Assembly (NCBI GenBank): GCA_003427395.1
Contig: BFEA01000031.1
Location: 1,911,854 to 1,948,425, forward strand
DNA: 36,572 bases
Source: Chara braunii
Taxonomy: Eukaryota; Streptophyta; Charophyceae; Charales; Characeae
Reading direction: 5' to 3'
Positions within the stretch are counted from its first letter, which is position 1. Every line of letters starts with the position of its first letter. The notes below the pieces were generated by a model. That model was not told where the DNA came from. It saw only the letters and a list, made by a program, of their open reading frames with translations, and made no database searches. Of the stretch, positions 9,732 to 19,085 are shown piece by piece. Both the position numbers and the translations under genes were made by a program.

Positions 9732-10110
9732 CAGAAGGTTGCCAAAATTTATATAAAGCTGAAACTGAAAAGACAAGGCATAACTATACTTGGGACTAAC
9801 TTCTGACACTTATTTAGAAGGTAGAATCAGCGATAATCTGTACGACCTCTTGATGAGGCTGTGTGATAACACTGATCCTAACTCCTAGTAGAGTCAGTTC
9901 TATATTATCCCAAACTTTCCCTCCCATCATCCATCCTACCTGCCTATAGCTCTAGCACTCGGCAAGCACCTAAAGCAACTAAACTATCAAAGAGATGCCC
10001 CAGAGTGGGAACCCACAAGCATGCATAACCAAACATCTCTCACAATCTCACATTAATTTAGTCCAAGTAGTTCGTTAAATCGCTTAGTTCCTTCCCTTTT
10101 ACATCCCCCT
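9732..10110. other. AT-rich leader to the hairpin array
   Basis: No gene. Contains ATTTATATAAAGC at about 9747, a possible TATA-like word. Otherwise unassigned. Confidence 0.35.
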
Positions 10111-10114
10111 TTCC

Positions 10115-11150
10115 TATGGCATACGGTCAAACAAGGCCCTAACCCTAGGGTATGCCTGACCTGCTTAGGTACACAATTAAAGTACGCACATTTGGACTGC
10201 CCTAACCCTAGGGTATGCCCAACATAACATGAACTGTACACATAAGGCATATGACCAGACCGCCCTAACCCTAGGGTACGTCTAGCTTCTGCCTAACTGA
10301 CGACAAATAGCATAGAACTGGGCTGCCCTAACCTTAGGGTGTGCCCAATTTGCTTTAAACAAAGTTACATACAACATCATTCTATACCATCCCTACCCAG
10401 GGGTAGGTCTAGCTTGCCTGAACATAAATACAAACGACAAAAAGTTGGACCGCCCTAACTCTAGGATACGTCCAACCCACAGCACATCTACGACAAAAGC
10501 ATATCACTAGGCCGCCCTAACCCTAGGGTACGCCTAGTTAGCCATACAGTTTAAGTTACATAAGGCAATGTGATCAGGCTGCCCTAACCCTAGGGTGTGT
10601 CTGATCTGCTTGAACAGTTATAAACACCGAAACGCTGGACCGCCCTAACCCTAGGGTACGTCCAACTTACTTTAAACAACAAAGGCTTATCGCTAGGTCG
10701 CCCTAACCCTAGGGTACGCCTAGTTAGCCATACAACAGAAAATAGGGTACAAATACTTTCACAGACTTTATGTTTTTCCTTCTCTTATTAAGCTGTCGAT
10801 CGAACCTTTCCAATAATGGAACTTTCGATCCTGCCTCATGTCTAGAAGGGAAAATAAAACAAATTTATACTAACTCTCTGCTCCTTAGTGTTATCACGAG
10901 CATATAATTGAACCGCCCTAACCCTAGGGTACGTTCAGACTGCCCGGTTACCTTTGTTTTACTCTTCACCTCTTTCCCTCTTCCTTAGTTCTACCTGACT
11001 TACTGATTGGCTTTCCTCACACGGGGTGTCCGTCTGTCAGAAGTGTAAGTTCAATAAAATATATATATCAAAATTTATACTTTTGCTTGGCCAGTTAATT
11101 CGTGGCTCATGACTAAGCCGCCCTAACCCTAGGGTACGCTTAGTCTTATG
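10115..11150 (+). repeat. Array of 12 hairpin units with constant core and covarying arms
   Basis: The core GCCCTAACCCTAGGG (or a close variant) starts at 10136, 10199, 10262, 10325, ~10388 (degenerate), 10452, 10514, 10581, 10642, 10700, 10915 and 11120. Ten units have a 58-67 bp period and two are ~210 bp apart. Each core can fold as CCCTA-ACCC-TAGGG. Outside it, the left and right arms differ among units but pair with each other. Examples are GTTGGAC/GTCCAAC (10444/10470), ACTAGGC/GCCTAGT (10506/10532), GATCAGGC/GTCTGATC (10572/10599), TGGGC/GCCCA (10319/10343), TTGAAC/GTTCAG (10908/10933) and GACTAAGC/GCTTAGTC (11111/11138). The right arm always starts three bases after the core. Mismatches are mostly G·T when read as plus-strand RNA. 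There is no coding frame. Function unknown: candidates are a structured RNA, a DNA-protein binding array or a hairpin-type satellite. Confidence 0.9.
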
Positions 11151-11400
11151 CCGTTACTCCCTCAGAAGAAAACACGCACCGCAACTCATTAAAATAAACA
11201 CCAGGATTCTGAGCCTTCCCCACCCGGGGTGCCCGTTCTCCTGTTCAGAAACCCTCAAATAAAATAACGACCGATCCTATCCCACCCAGGTAGACCAGCT
11301 ATAAGAGTCACTCATTCAGATCAGCAAACCTCAATAAAACATAGCACTGAGTCCACATCCACCCGGAGGGGCTCAGCCTTGGGTTGAGCCGGTCAAACGC
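10990..11400 (+). repeat. Second repeat class interleaved with the hairpin array (CCCACCCGGGGTG units)
   Basis: Units with a palindromic centre (CACACGGGGTGTCCG at ~11016, CCCACCCGGGGTGCCCG at ~11217, CCCACCCAGGTAGACC at ~11280, CCACCCGGAGGGGCTC at ~11355) are followed by CTGTTCAGAAAC…CTCAAATAAAATA-like text. Two of them sit ~98 bp after hairpin units 11 and 12. So the last part of the array is a ~205-bp higher-order repeat of one hairpin unit plus one GGGGTG unit. Confidence 0.65.
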
Positions 11401-12990
11401 ATGCATAACCCTTTTCTCCCACCTTCCCCTAATTCGTTCCGTCTGAATTCACTCAAGGGTTATCTGTTCTCTCATATATAATTGTTCATTAAACCTTTCA
11501 CAGTGCATGTCCTGTCAAACATAATAATCAGAAAAAGTAGTAGCCTCTCACATATACGTTCTGATACCCAAGGGGATAGCAGATAGGGGAAGGGATCACA
11601 CGCGTCAAACAAGAGTTATACCTGCAATTCTCTGCCTCCAGAACCCTGCCTGGGTTCCTGCAGAGCTCCCGCAATCGGTGGGGCAAACCCCCCACAGAGG
11701 CCTTGGCGCGGATTACAGGTTTCAATCCCGCTTGCCGCCTTCCTCTCGACATCAAAAGACTAGACTGAGAGTAAGAATGGCAGAAGAAGAAAGTTCAGAC
11801 TCTCAAGATACGGGAGAGGTTCACTCAGATTTGCGGGAGAGGGCCTTGTAGTCTTCAACTCCTGAGGGCCCCTCAATGATGGCCAATAAACGCAGTGAAG
11901 ACTATTAAACAACAACCGAAACGTAGAGTAACAGTCCTCCAACAAAACTCCAACTCGCAGTAGCGACCCCGTCGTGAAGAGGAAATGGTGCACAGTGGTG
12001 ACGCGCAAATGAGGAGCAGTGATCCGGGCAGCAGCAACGCCCAACTCAGTTTTCGTTTCTAATAAAAGCACTGCGTCCCACGTACAAGAAGCTCAGAGGC
12101 GCAATCTTACCGGTCTGCCCAAATGTGCACTCCGCATGCCCCCAATGACCGAAGTCCAACAACAATAAACCTTGGTAACCGATCTACGGCAGCAGCTCAG
12201 GTCGTCATTGCCACTCCTGAAAGCACGAGTAGCTGTTGCAGCAACCGTCCTAATGGCATTTGGTAGCTGCAGCGGTAATACTGTGGCATCAGCTACCCTT
12301 GCTGCAGCAACTTACACTGACTGTTGTGGCTCAAGTAACGAACTTTAGCAATGGCGGCCCACCGTGGTGAACAGTGCCCTGCAATCAATGCTATCGAAGA
12401 AAGCAGATGCTGTATGGACGGCGCAAAAAGTACCGAAATAACAACAAGTGCTACGTTGATTACACAGCCGTACCACTGACCCTGACAACAGTAATCCGGT
12501 ATGATGCGACAGACACCGCTACACTCAGTCAGCCACACTGGTTGTCCCGCCGCTACAACGGTACCACCGACCTGGTCACAGGCAACAACTTAACTTAGGA
12601 TGACTGCAGACTGTCGGAATCATAGTCGTTGTGAGCCTAAACTTGAGATGTCGGCAGCAACAACTCCTAGTGGTTCGGGCATAAGTACTTCAGCATCGAA
12701 CGAAGATCTGCATCAAGCTCCAAGCTACTGCTGCAACTCTTACTTGCAGCCACAACTCCTCAGACGTATAATCATCACCCCAGGGACAAACGACAATTCG
12801 ACAGGCTGGACGGCAGCAACACCCCAAATATAAGCAGACCGTATCTTCTTAACGTAGCCACAGTCTGACCGTGCCGCTGGCCCCTCCCCTCTTAATCACG
12901 AAACGTAGTAAACGAAAGTGAGTCTTTCGTTCAAAAACTGAGGAAGACGCACCGACATACCATCCCGACCTTTATCATTGTCTTGGCTCC
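11400..12990. other. Unassigned stretch rich in CAGCAAC words
   Basis: No convincing gene. Several 65-103 codon ORFs on both strands lack recognisable domains. 12160-12800 is enriched in GCAGCAAC/TGCAGC words. A local inverted repeat GGTAGCTG…CAGCTACC occurs at about 12262-12297. A T-box-like GGTTTCAATCCC word at ~11718 is not in a tRNA context. Confidence 0.4.
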
Positions 12991-13007
12991 CGTGCGTTCG
13001 AGCACGA

Positions 13008-13024
13008 CAGGTGAGGTAAGTATT
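13008..13024 (+). promoter_or_regulatory. Consensus 5' splice-donor sequence
   Basis: GTGAG|GTAAGTAT at 13011-13023 matches the GU-AG donor consensus closely. No convincing coding exon precedes it, so it is a candidate site only. Confidence 0.25.
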
Positions 13025-13329
13025 TGTCAGCCCTCGCTCTCACCACACTTCTCCCTTTCGTTCGTGCTCCTTCCTCCTACTTTCTCTTTCTTATAGTCTC
13101 ACCCTCGTTCTCTCTCATGATACCAGGCAACATACTCTAATGACAACCACGATTGTATGAGTAATGACGCATGTTATCGCGATAGCAGCAACGAACAACG
13201 TTTGAACTCAAAGAGGTGATCACAAAAACGGACATCACGGTGAGGCACGCCGGATCAAGACAGCGGTTGTGGTTAAGAGCGGAGGGGCGTTGCAACAGAC
13301 CTCGCCCCTGTACTCTACAAATATGCAAA

Positions 13330-13446
13330 ATGAGAATGAATCTTCCGTTAGAAATGCGGCCAGATGCAGCATCCACTATCCCACCGAGTGAGTCCACAGT
13401 TTGCCACCGTAGCTCGACGCTCCGTTCTTCTGCAATCACCAAATAG
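13330..13446 (+). CDS. 38-codon small ORF sharing its first 12 codons with 14070-14186
   Basis: ATG at 13330, TAG at 13444, encoding MRMNLPLEMRPD followed by 26 unrelated residues. The first 36 bases plus a few upstream (13326-13365) recur at 14066-14105 with one difference, TTA to CTA, which is synonymous in this frame. The second ORF is also exactly 38 codons. This could be chance within a duplicated non-coding block, or a short duplicated exon. No known family. Confidence 0.2.
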   Translation: MRMNLPLEMRPDAASTIPPSESTVCHRSSTLRSSAITK

Positions 13447-13455
13447 TGGCGAGTG

Positions 13456-13456
<1 letters not shown>

Positions 13457-13530
<74 letters not shown>

Positions 13531-13550
13531 TTCTCTCTCTCTCTCTCTCT
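13457..13550. repeat. (CT)n microsatellite
   Basis: About 94 bases of CT repeat, interrupted once by CCCTTT near 13527. All Ser-Leu or Arg-Glu ORFs across it are artefacts of the repeat. Confidence 0.97.
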
Positions 13551-13804
13551 GGTTCCTGCACGCACTTACGGTTGAATCCGACTGGTAGTTGCAACCATCA
13601 GGCACGACGAGCATCTGCACTCAAACCGGGATCGCGAGCATGATCACTTGTGGCGAATGCAATCAAAGAGCAACATCGTGAATGAAGACGACGGTGATGG
13701 CCCGATGAAGATGACTGCGGCGAACTGGACGTAGGCGAGTACCACGATAACATGGGGGCGAGGATCATGGCGCGGCGATGGAAACCACAACCACGACCAC
13801 CACC

Positions 13805-13850
13805 ATGAATGAGAATGATAGACGTCAAAACAAACTGTGCGGCCAGGTAA
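13805..13850 (+). other. Possible short first exon with consensus splice donor
   Basis: CCACCATGA at 13801 gives a good translation-start context. Fourteen codons (MNENDRRQNKLCGQ) end exactly at CCAG|GTAAGTAT (GT at 13847), a near-perfect donor. No downstream exon can be tied to it from sequence alone. Confidence 0.25.
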
Positions 13851-14069
13851 GTATCATTTTCCTTCTCTCCTTCGGCTCGACCCCCGCCTTGCCCCTGCTC
13901 ATGTAAAGCTACCAATGAACCTGGCCGAGACCTTGGCCGCATGCATGCACACTGATGATGAAGAAATAGCATCGCCCGTCACAGGTGCTTCAATGGCGAT
14001 GAGGCAAGGGGTGGATTTCCCGCTAGAACACAGCTAGACACTTCGCCCGCTGGTCACCAAGCCTACAAA

Positions 14070-14186
14070 ATGAGAATGAATCTTCCGCTAGAAATGCGGC
14101 CAGATTCATTACTATACTCAACCTCTGATAGCAATGGCGCAGCCCCTGTTGCTCAGATCCTTCTCTCCTATCTCTCTCTATACTAA
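14070..14186 (+). CDS. 38-codon small ORF, partner of 13330-13446
   Basis: ATG at 14070, TAA at 14184. The first 12 residues (MRMNLPLEMRPD) are identical to the ORF 740 bases upstream; the rest (SLLYSTSDSNGAAPVAQILL…) is unrelated. See the partner entry. Expression is not indicated by anything I can see. Confidence 0.2.
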   Translation: MRMNLPLEMRPDSLLYSTSDSNGAAPVAQILLSYLSLY

Positions 14187-15090
14187 ACCTACACCAAAAC
14201 TAATCTCGGATTTGAATTCGCCCTACCTCATAACCCTGAAAACGTCCTTTACCTCGCCCTATTCCATCAACGAATGAGCGAACTACACCGTCTTCTATCC
14301 TCTTCTTCCCTCTTCCCCGTCGCATCCGTCTTCTTCTTCCTTTTCTTCCGCCTCGTCTGTTGCTAACGCACGCGTTCCCACTTAACGCTGCTTGCCACTA
14401 TGCAATCCCTCAACAGCTTGTCTTCGAAACAGCAGCGTCCTCGTGCCTTGCTGTCGGGCTCACTTCATATAGTACTCCTTGCAGCCTCCCGGCATAAGTC
14501 AGCGTGGGATGAATCTGATCAAACACGGCGCCAGGTTCATCCCTCTAGGCAAAGAGGCATAAAAGCCAGAACCATCTTCAAAGCGACGACAGAAAAAAAA
14601 GAAAAAAAAAAAAATTATATATATATCGTCACAAACAGAACTGCCCGGTAAACCGTAGGCAGAGAGAGAGAAGAGGACAACAAACGAGGGGCTGTGACAA
14701 ACTGTTTCGTCGGAGTTTCACCGACTCATCAGGATGACTTCACCCTTGCACTTCCCTACTTGTATTTTACCGTATTCACGTATTGATACGAACGTGAATG
14801 CTCCTGCCTGCAGTGGTGAATGCTCTGACTGAGCCAAGCCATTTGGTTTTACTACAGGCCTCGGAACTGTTGCCAGACTTACAGCAGAAGTTGCTTCGCA
14901 AGACTACAACTCAGGGAGCAACAAGCCCCCGGATTTTCAGTCACCCACACATAGCCCAAATGCCCGTGACCGCCCCCCCAGCTGGGGTATTGCTCCATCC
15001 TTAACAGATGTCCCGGAGGACTCAGACAGGGCGGCGGCCCTGAAATATCATCCCTGGCAGACCGGTCCTTTTAATAACCCAGAGTTCATA
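14187..15090. other. Pyrimidine-rich then unassigned stretch
   Basis: 14280-14350 is a TCTTC-rich polypyrimidine tract. 14590-14627 is A-rich with ATATATAT. GTCGG-AGTTTCA-CCGAC at 14709-14725 is a small hairpin. No supported gene; ORFs of 68-83 codons have no recognisable features. Confidence 0.4.
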
Positions 15091-15099
15091 GTATCATAC

Positions 15100-15185
15100 T
15101 CACCCACTCTCAACGGAGCTCGAACTCAGGCCTGCATTTCAACAGTTCATGGGTGTACCCACTGAGCTAGGCTCTTGGGTTGCAC
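15100..15185 (-). mobile_element. tRNA-derived SINE head, family 1 copy 1
   Basis: On the minus strand, TAGCTCAGTGGGTA (15169-15156) matches the Pol III A box and GAGTTCGAGCTCC (15127-15115) resembles the B box, about 29 bases apart as in tRNA genes. There is no proper acceptor or anticodon stem, so it is not a tRNA gene. The intervening string GGTACACCC-TGAA-TGTTGAAAT is shared with 29285-29340, which indicates a dispersed family. Confidence 0.7.
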
Positions 15186-15439
15186 GGTTGGCCCATGTAC
15201 CGGCGTCGAACCAAGCCCAACAAAAAAATAAAATTAATAATACCTAAAAAAGAAATAGTAATAATCATTAAAAAATTAAAATAAAAATGGGAACGAAGCG
15301 AGGGGAAAAGGAGGACTTGTCGAACCCTGCCCTTGGTCCTGCTCGCCGGTCCCGTAGGTGAACTTCCCAGCAAAACCAAGAGGGATAGCCCCGCAGGACC
15401 CTCAACCCCTCAGCTCTCCTGCGCTCCTTTGTTGCTGGT

Positions 15440-15512
15440 GGCTGGTCTCGATCCCCGGATCTGCTGGCTGAAAGTCTAGTGCTGTAACCAATAGGGCTAA
15501 GCCCAAGCCTAT
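15440..15512 (-). mobile_element. tRNA-derived SINE head, family 2
   Basis: The minus strand carries TAGCCCTATTGGTTA (15499-15485, A-box-like) and GGGGATCGAGACC (15456-15444, B-box-like) with tRNA-like spacing. The intervening text (ACAGCACTAGACTTTCAGCC) resembles an anticodon arm. It lacks intact acceptor pairing, so a SINE or tRNA pseudogene is more likely than a functional tRNA. It lies 330 bp from the family 1 copy in the same orientation. Confidence 0.6.
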
Positions 15513-16050
15513 AACTCTCTTATGAAGAGTAACTACAACCTACTTGGGCCTGCAAAGTGTGCGCCAAGGCCACTGTTTGGCTTATTGTCTGAGCCCGTGG
15601 CCCCACACGCCCGTGTTTGCCACCCAAGGGTTGTGTTTACTAGACTCATCCTGTATGTAGCCCCGCCGTGCTGCAGCCAAAGGCCGAGGCTTTCCTGCTC
15701 CACCATATTCGTCGAAAGGGTGTCCTTTTACTATCTCTGAGTCATAAAGACCCTGGCTTTCACTCACACCGTACCCAGCCCGTGCCATCCTAGCCAAAGT
15801 TTGTCACGGCTCCTACTGCCGACAACACATGGTCAAACCTAGTATNNNCGTGGCCNGCANGGCGCGGCCCCCAAACGCCACCNNCCNTGAGTCAAACGGA
15901 GCCCTCCTNCAGCCGTACTCTCAATTGTAGAATTGTCTATGGATTGAAATTTCGTCAGCGCGTGCGAGGCTGGGCCCTAACCTACTNCTAGCTCGTACTA
16001 CCAAGCGGGGTTATTGGTTTATACTGAGTAACTGTCTAGCTAGCCTAACG
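15513..16050. other. Unassigned stretch with many ambiguous bases
   Basis: N calls at 15846-15848, 15856, 15860, 15883-15884, 15887, 15909 and 15987. A minus-strand frame at 15582-15797 has a protein-like composition (GYGVSESQGLYDSEIVKGHPFDEYGG) but no recognisable domain. Confidence 0.35.
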
Positions 16051-16051
16051 C

Positions 16052-16273
16052 GTGCCCTCAAGGTGCACGCCCACACACTCTCTGATTCAATCACAAAATG
16101 CGAGTGCCACTCTCACCTTCTGGGAGTTGGTTGTGGTCACCCAAAAATGGGACATTTTCTCGAATGTTGTTGATGACACATCTTCTGTGAGATGCAAAAA
16201 TGTGCCCAAATACCTTTGTAAGGGTGTTCGGGCCGACAACGCAGAGGGAATGGTATGGTACAGACTAGTATAA
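16052..16273 (+). pseudogene. Possible BED-type zinc-finger-like remnant next to repeat D
   Basis: The 73-codon frame contains KWDIFSNVVDDTSSVRCKNV followed by PKYLCKG. The spacing is loosely reminiscent of BED fingers of hAT transposases (W..F…RCK.C…), but the second cysteine of the first pair is absent and no H..H pair follows. It directly abuts repeat D copy 2, so a decayed transposon is plausible. Weak evidence. Confidence 0.2.
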
Positions 16274-16441
16274 AAGCATAAAACACGATAAAGTTTTTCC
16301 TCAATCTGAGTGGTGTATGAGCAGAAGGATTGGGTTTCCTCGACAGTATGCGTCGAGGGAGTGCTGGGAGGAAGTTGATTACACCATGAAAGTTAAGCTC
16401 ATGTCAGCTTCTTCTTCATTATTGGTCTTGTGATTGTCTTC
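16266..16441 (-). repeat. Dispersed repeat family D, copy 2
   Basis: Reverse complement of 6128-6303, about 90% identical by eye, with matching ends near GAAGACAATCAC (16441 side) and TATGCTTTTAT (16268 side). Beyond these points the flanks are unrelated, so the duplication is confined to ~175 bp. Confidence 0.75.
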
Positions 16442-17820
16442 AAGGGCTTAGAGGTATAGAAAACAGTTTTGAAGGGATGCACGACAAAAACCTGCAGAAA
16501 CGGATAATGAGAGGAATGCATGGGGATTTGTGGTAGGTGAGGTTATGATAAAAAAACAACCAATAGCGATCTTGATATAATATGGGGCAAAAAATAAATA
16601 AGTTGTTTGAAAAAAGGAAAAGTTGTCGGACCTGTTGAAATTTTAGGATTCATTTTTTTATTTTTTTTTCAAAATTTTAAAAGGTTTTCGACACACTGAC
16701 CTATGAGGACTTATATATTATTTTGTGGTTCATTTCCTTTTGTATTTTCAATATTTTGTGGTTCATTTTTTATTTTATTTTAATATTCGTTTGAACTTTG
16801 ATGATATTAGTGTTAAGTGCGTTTGGGTACTTTGTTAATATTTTATGGTTCGAGTCAAATTCGACACACTGACATGCAAAAGATTATGCCTTATCATGCA
16901 AACTAATTATATTTTGCGTTTTTTTGCTTCGTATCTGATTGTTATTAAAACAAGGTGTTTTTTCATTACGTATAACCAAAAATTAATTACATTCACACAA
17001 ATCGTTACACTCGTACCTAAGGTCCAGATAGGTCTTGAGGAACAATTTGTGTTCGGGTTCAGGACTGAGCGAAACCAATGAGGTAACAAACAAGGGTTTG
17101 TGTTATATTAATAGATGCATAATTTATAATATACTCCAAGTTAGATAATCAACCCCCTAAGGAGGAACAGGAACTGACAATGTCTGAGAGTGGGCAAAAC
17201 ATGTCCGCGAAGAGTTAGTTAGGAGACGCAATGCATTTTTCTAAGGATGCTCGACGAAACATTATCGTTAACCTAGAGTTCGGGGAGGTGAAACACAATG
17301 CTAGGAAAACCAGAAAGACGAAAAAAAATTTATTTCTCGTACCGTTTCGACTCTTTGAAAGCGCTTTCAATATTCATACCTTTGAATATTTGTATATGTG
17401 CTATGATGTTGTATGCTTCTGCATGTGAATGCTGTTTCATTGAAACCTTTCATTAATCAATCATTGTTAATTTCAAATTTTAAAGTTGTTTATAAAATGT
17501 AAACCATTATTTCTCATTCAAATTATTATCAACTATAACCAATTAATATTGGAACCATAAACTATAATCTCTACATCAATAGCCCAAACCAACTTTAAAT
17601 GTTCATTTTTTCTAGTCACTTAATTGTGTGTAGAGATTCATAATTCAATACTCATTGTGTGATATTAGGAATCAAGTGAACTTTAATGAATTAATATTTG
17701 AGATCATATCACATTGAACGATATGTGCGTAAATCGAATTACGACTTATTTGCTAGTTATTAAGCATACTCCCCATGCAATTGTTAGTCCTCACACAAAA
17801 TTGCACTCTACACTTTATTA
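16442..17820. other. AT-rich unassigned stretch with short internal repeats
   Basis: ATTTTGTGGTTCATTT occurs twice near 16720 and 16752. TTCGACACACTGAC occurs near 16687 and 16860. Short ORFs lack recognisable domains. No gene is supported. Confidence 0.45.
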
Positions 17821-17828
17821 TAAGGAGA

Positions 17829-18010
17829 TTGCCACGCCCGACCTAACACCTAGGCTTGACGCCTTGGGTCCCAGGGCTTTAAAAAAAAAAAAAAAAAAAA
17901 AAAGTTTTCGCTTTCTCAGAGGACAAAAAATCTGGAAGTTTTTCTTTGTTGGAGAGTTGGTTGCCTGAGGTACCATGGCTTGCAAAAAAAAAAAAAAAAA
18001 ATCGATTTTC
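17829..18010. repeat. Poly(A) tracts bounding a short segment
   Basis: A23-type tracts at 17880-17903 and an A18 tract at 17983-18001, each preceded by GC-richer text ending in GGGCTTT or GGCTTGC. This looks like 3' ends of short retroposed sequences, but the bodies are too short or diverged to identify. Confidence 0.35.
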
Positions 18011-18239
18011 AACGCTTTTGACATGGATCTTTTCTTTTATGGGAGAGTTAGTTGTAAAGGGGAAGGAAGGGGGTTAGAATTTGGTTTGAAAAGGGCTATA
18101 CGAGTTTAAAAGGCGGTGCCTTAGTGCGAGTACATTTACCCCCCCCCCCAATGCTATAAGGATTTTTTAGTGATCCTCAACCAAAAGTCGTTTGTATTGC
18201 AATTCTATTTTTTTTTTTTTTCTGCAATGAGGCTGCTCG

Positions 18240-18445
18240 AAATCCTGCCTGGGGGTCATGCCTGGCTAGGCACGCAGGCGTGTATCCGGGCAAAATTTTG
18301 GTTCCCGAACCCAGGAAAAAAAGTCTGGGCCAGGGTTGTCGACGTTCGGGACGGGCCGAACGCCCGAACGTTGGGGGCCCCCTCTCGACACGTTCGGCCG
18401 TTCGACAGAATGCGAACCCCAAAAAAAAAAAAAAAAAAAAAAAAT
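18240..18445. repeat. GC-rich insert rich in CGTTCGG/CCGAACG, ending in poly(A)
   Basis: Within AT-rich surroundings, 18330-18420 is dense in the reverse-complementary words CGTTCGG and CCGAACG. It is followed by AACCCC and an A23 tract (18421-18444). CAGGGTTG…GAACCCC-AAAA is shared with the reverse complement of 18975-19085. Probably a retroposed GC-rich element. Confidence 0.45.
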
Positions 18446-18609
18446 CCAAAAACTCTAGAAAAGATATATGTTATGTATAAGAATAAACTAAACAACATTT
18501 ACCTCAATGTTACATTCAAATTCTTTACCAAACTTGAAATAAAAATCAACTACTAAAAATAAATAATAATGATAAAAATTAGTGGAAAACAAACGAGAAT
18601 GAAATTATT

Positions 18610-18935
18610 GAGTGGGCGAGCACGTTTTTGACACCACCATCTTTGGCGATTTTTCGGTTTTTTTTTGGCTATAACAAATGCCATGAAATTTTATATATCT
18701 GTAGCTTACATAATAGAAAATTTACAAATAAAATTAAAAAAATATATTTTTTTTCATGCCCCGAAATAAAGGAAAAATAAAAAATCAGAAGTGAGAAAAA
18801 ACAAATCAACGAGTGCGCAAGCAAGTTTTGACACCAACATCTTTGCCGATTTTTCATATTTTTGGGCTGAACATAATGACTTCAAAATTAACAGGGAGAT
18901 ACCTTACATCACAAAAAAATCACACAAAAAATTTC
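18610..18935 (+). repeat. ~200-bp diverged tandem duplication
   Basis: 18610-18730 and 18811-18935 are colinear: GAGTG-GC-AGCA, TTTTGACACCA-CATCTTTG-CGATTTTTC, GGCT-AACA-ATG and CTTACAT occur in both with a ~200-base offset. Strongly AT-rich; non-coding. Confidence 0.65.
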
Positions 18936-18974
18936 AGAAAAAACTAATAATATTTAGGTGCCAAAATATTTTTT

Positions 18975-19085
18975 TGCGGGGTTTGAACCCTTTCAGGTTC
19001 GGGCCCGTTACGGGACGGACACCCGAACGTTCGGGGTTCAGCTTAGGGGCCTCCGTACGTTCGGCCAGGCAACCCTGGTCTGGGC
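18975..19085. repeat. GC-rich insert, inverted partner of 18330-18422
   Basis: Contains the perfect 14-base palindrome CCCGAACGTTCGGG (about 19022-19035) and further GTTCGG words. Its reverse complement runs CCCAGACCAGGGTTGCC … AACCCCGCAAAA, matching the order of the 18240-18445 element. Confidence 0.45.

Noticed and set aside
10115-10760. CRISPR array
   Set aside because: The period is ~63 bp with a 15-base core, but spacers are themselves related, arms covary with the core, there are no cas genes and the context is eukaryotic.
10130-11140. True interstitial telomere
   Set aside because: The core holds only CCCTAACCCTA followed by TAGGG, in single hairpins with ~63-bp spacing, not a run of telomere repeats.
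11715-11735. Fourth SINE B box (GGTTTCAATCCCGC)
   Set aside because: One extra T and no A box at tRNA distance.
13348-13643. Arg-Glu and Ser-Leu dipeptide ORFs
   Set aside because: They are translations of the CT/GA microsatellite; the same applies to ORFs at 23626-24069, 24490-24684 and 26703-26999.
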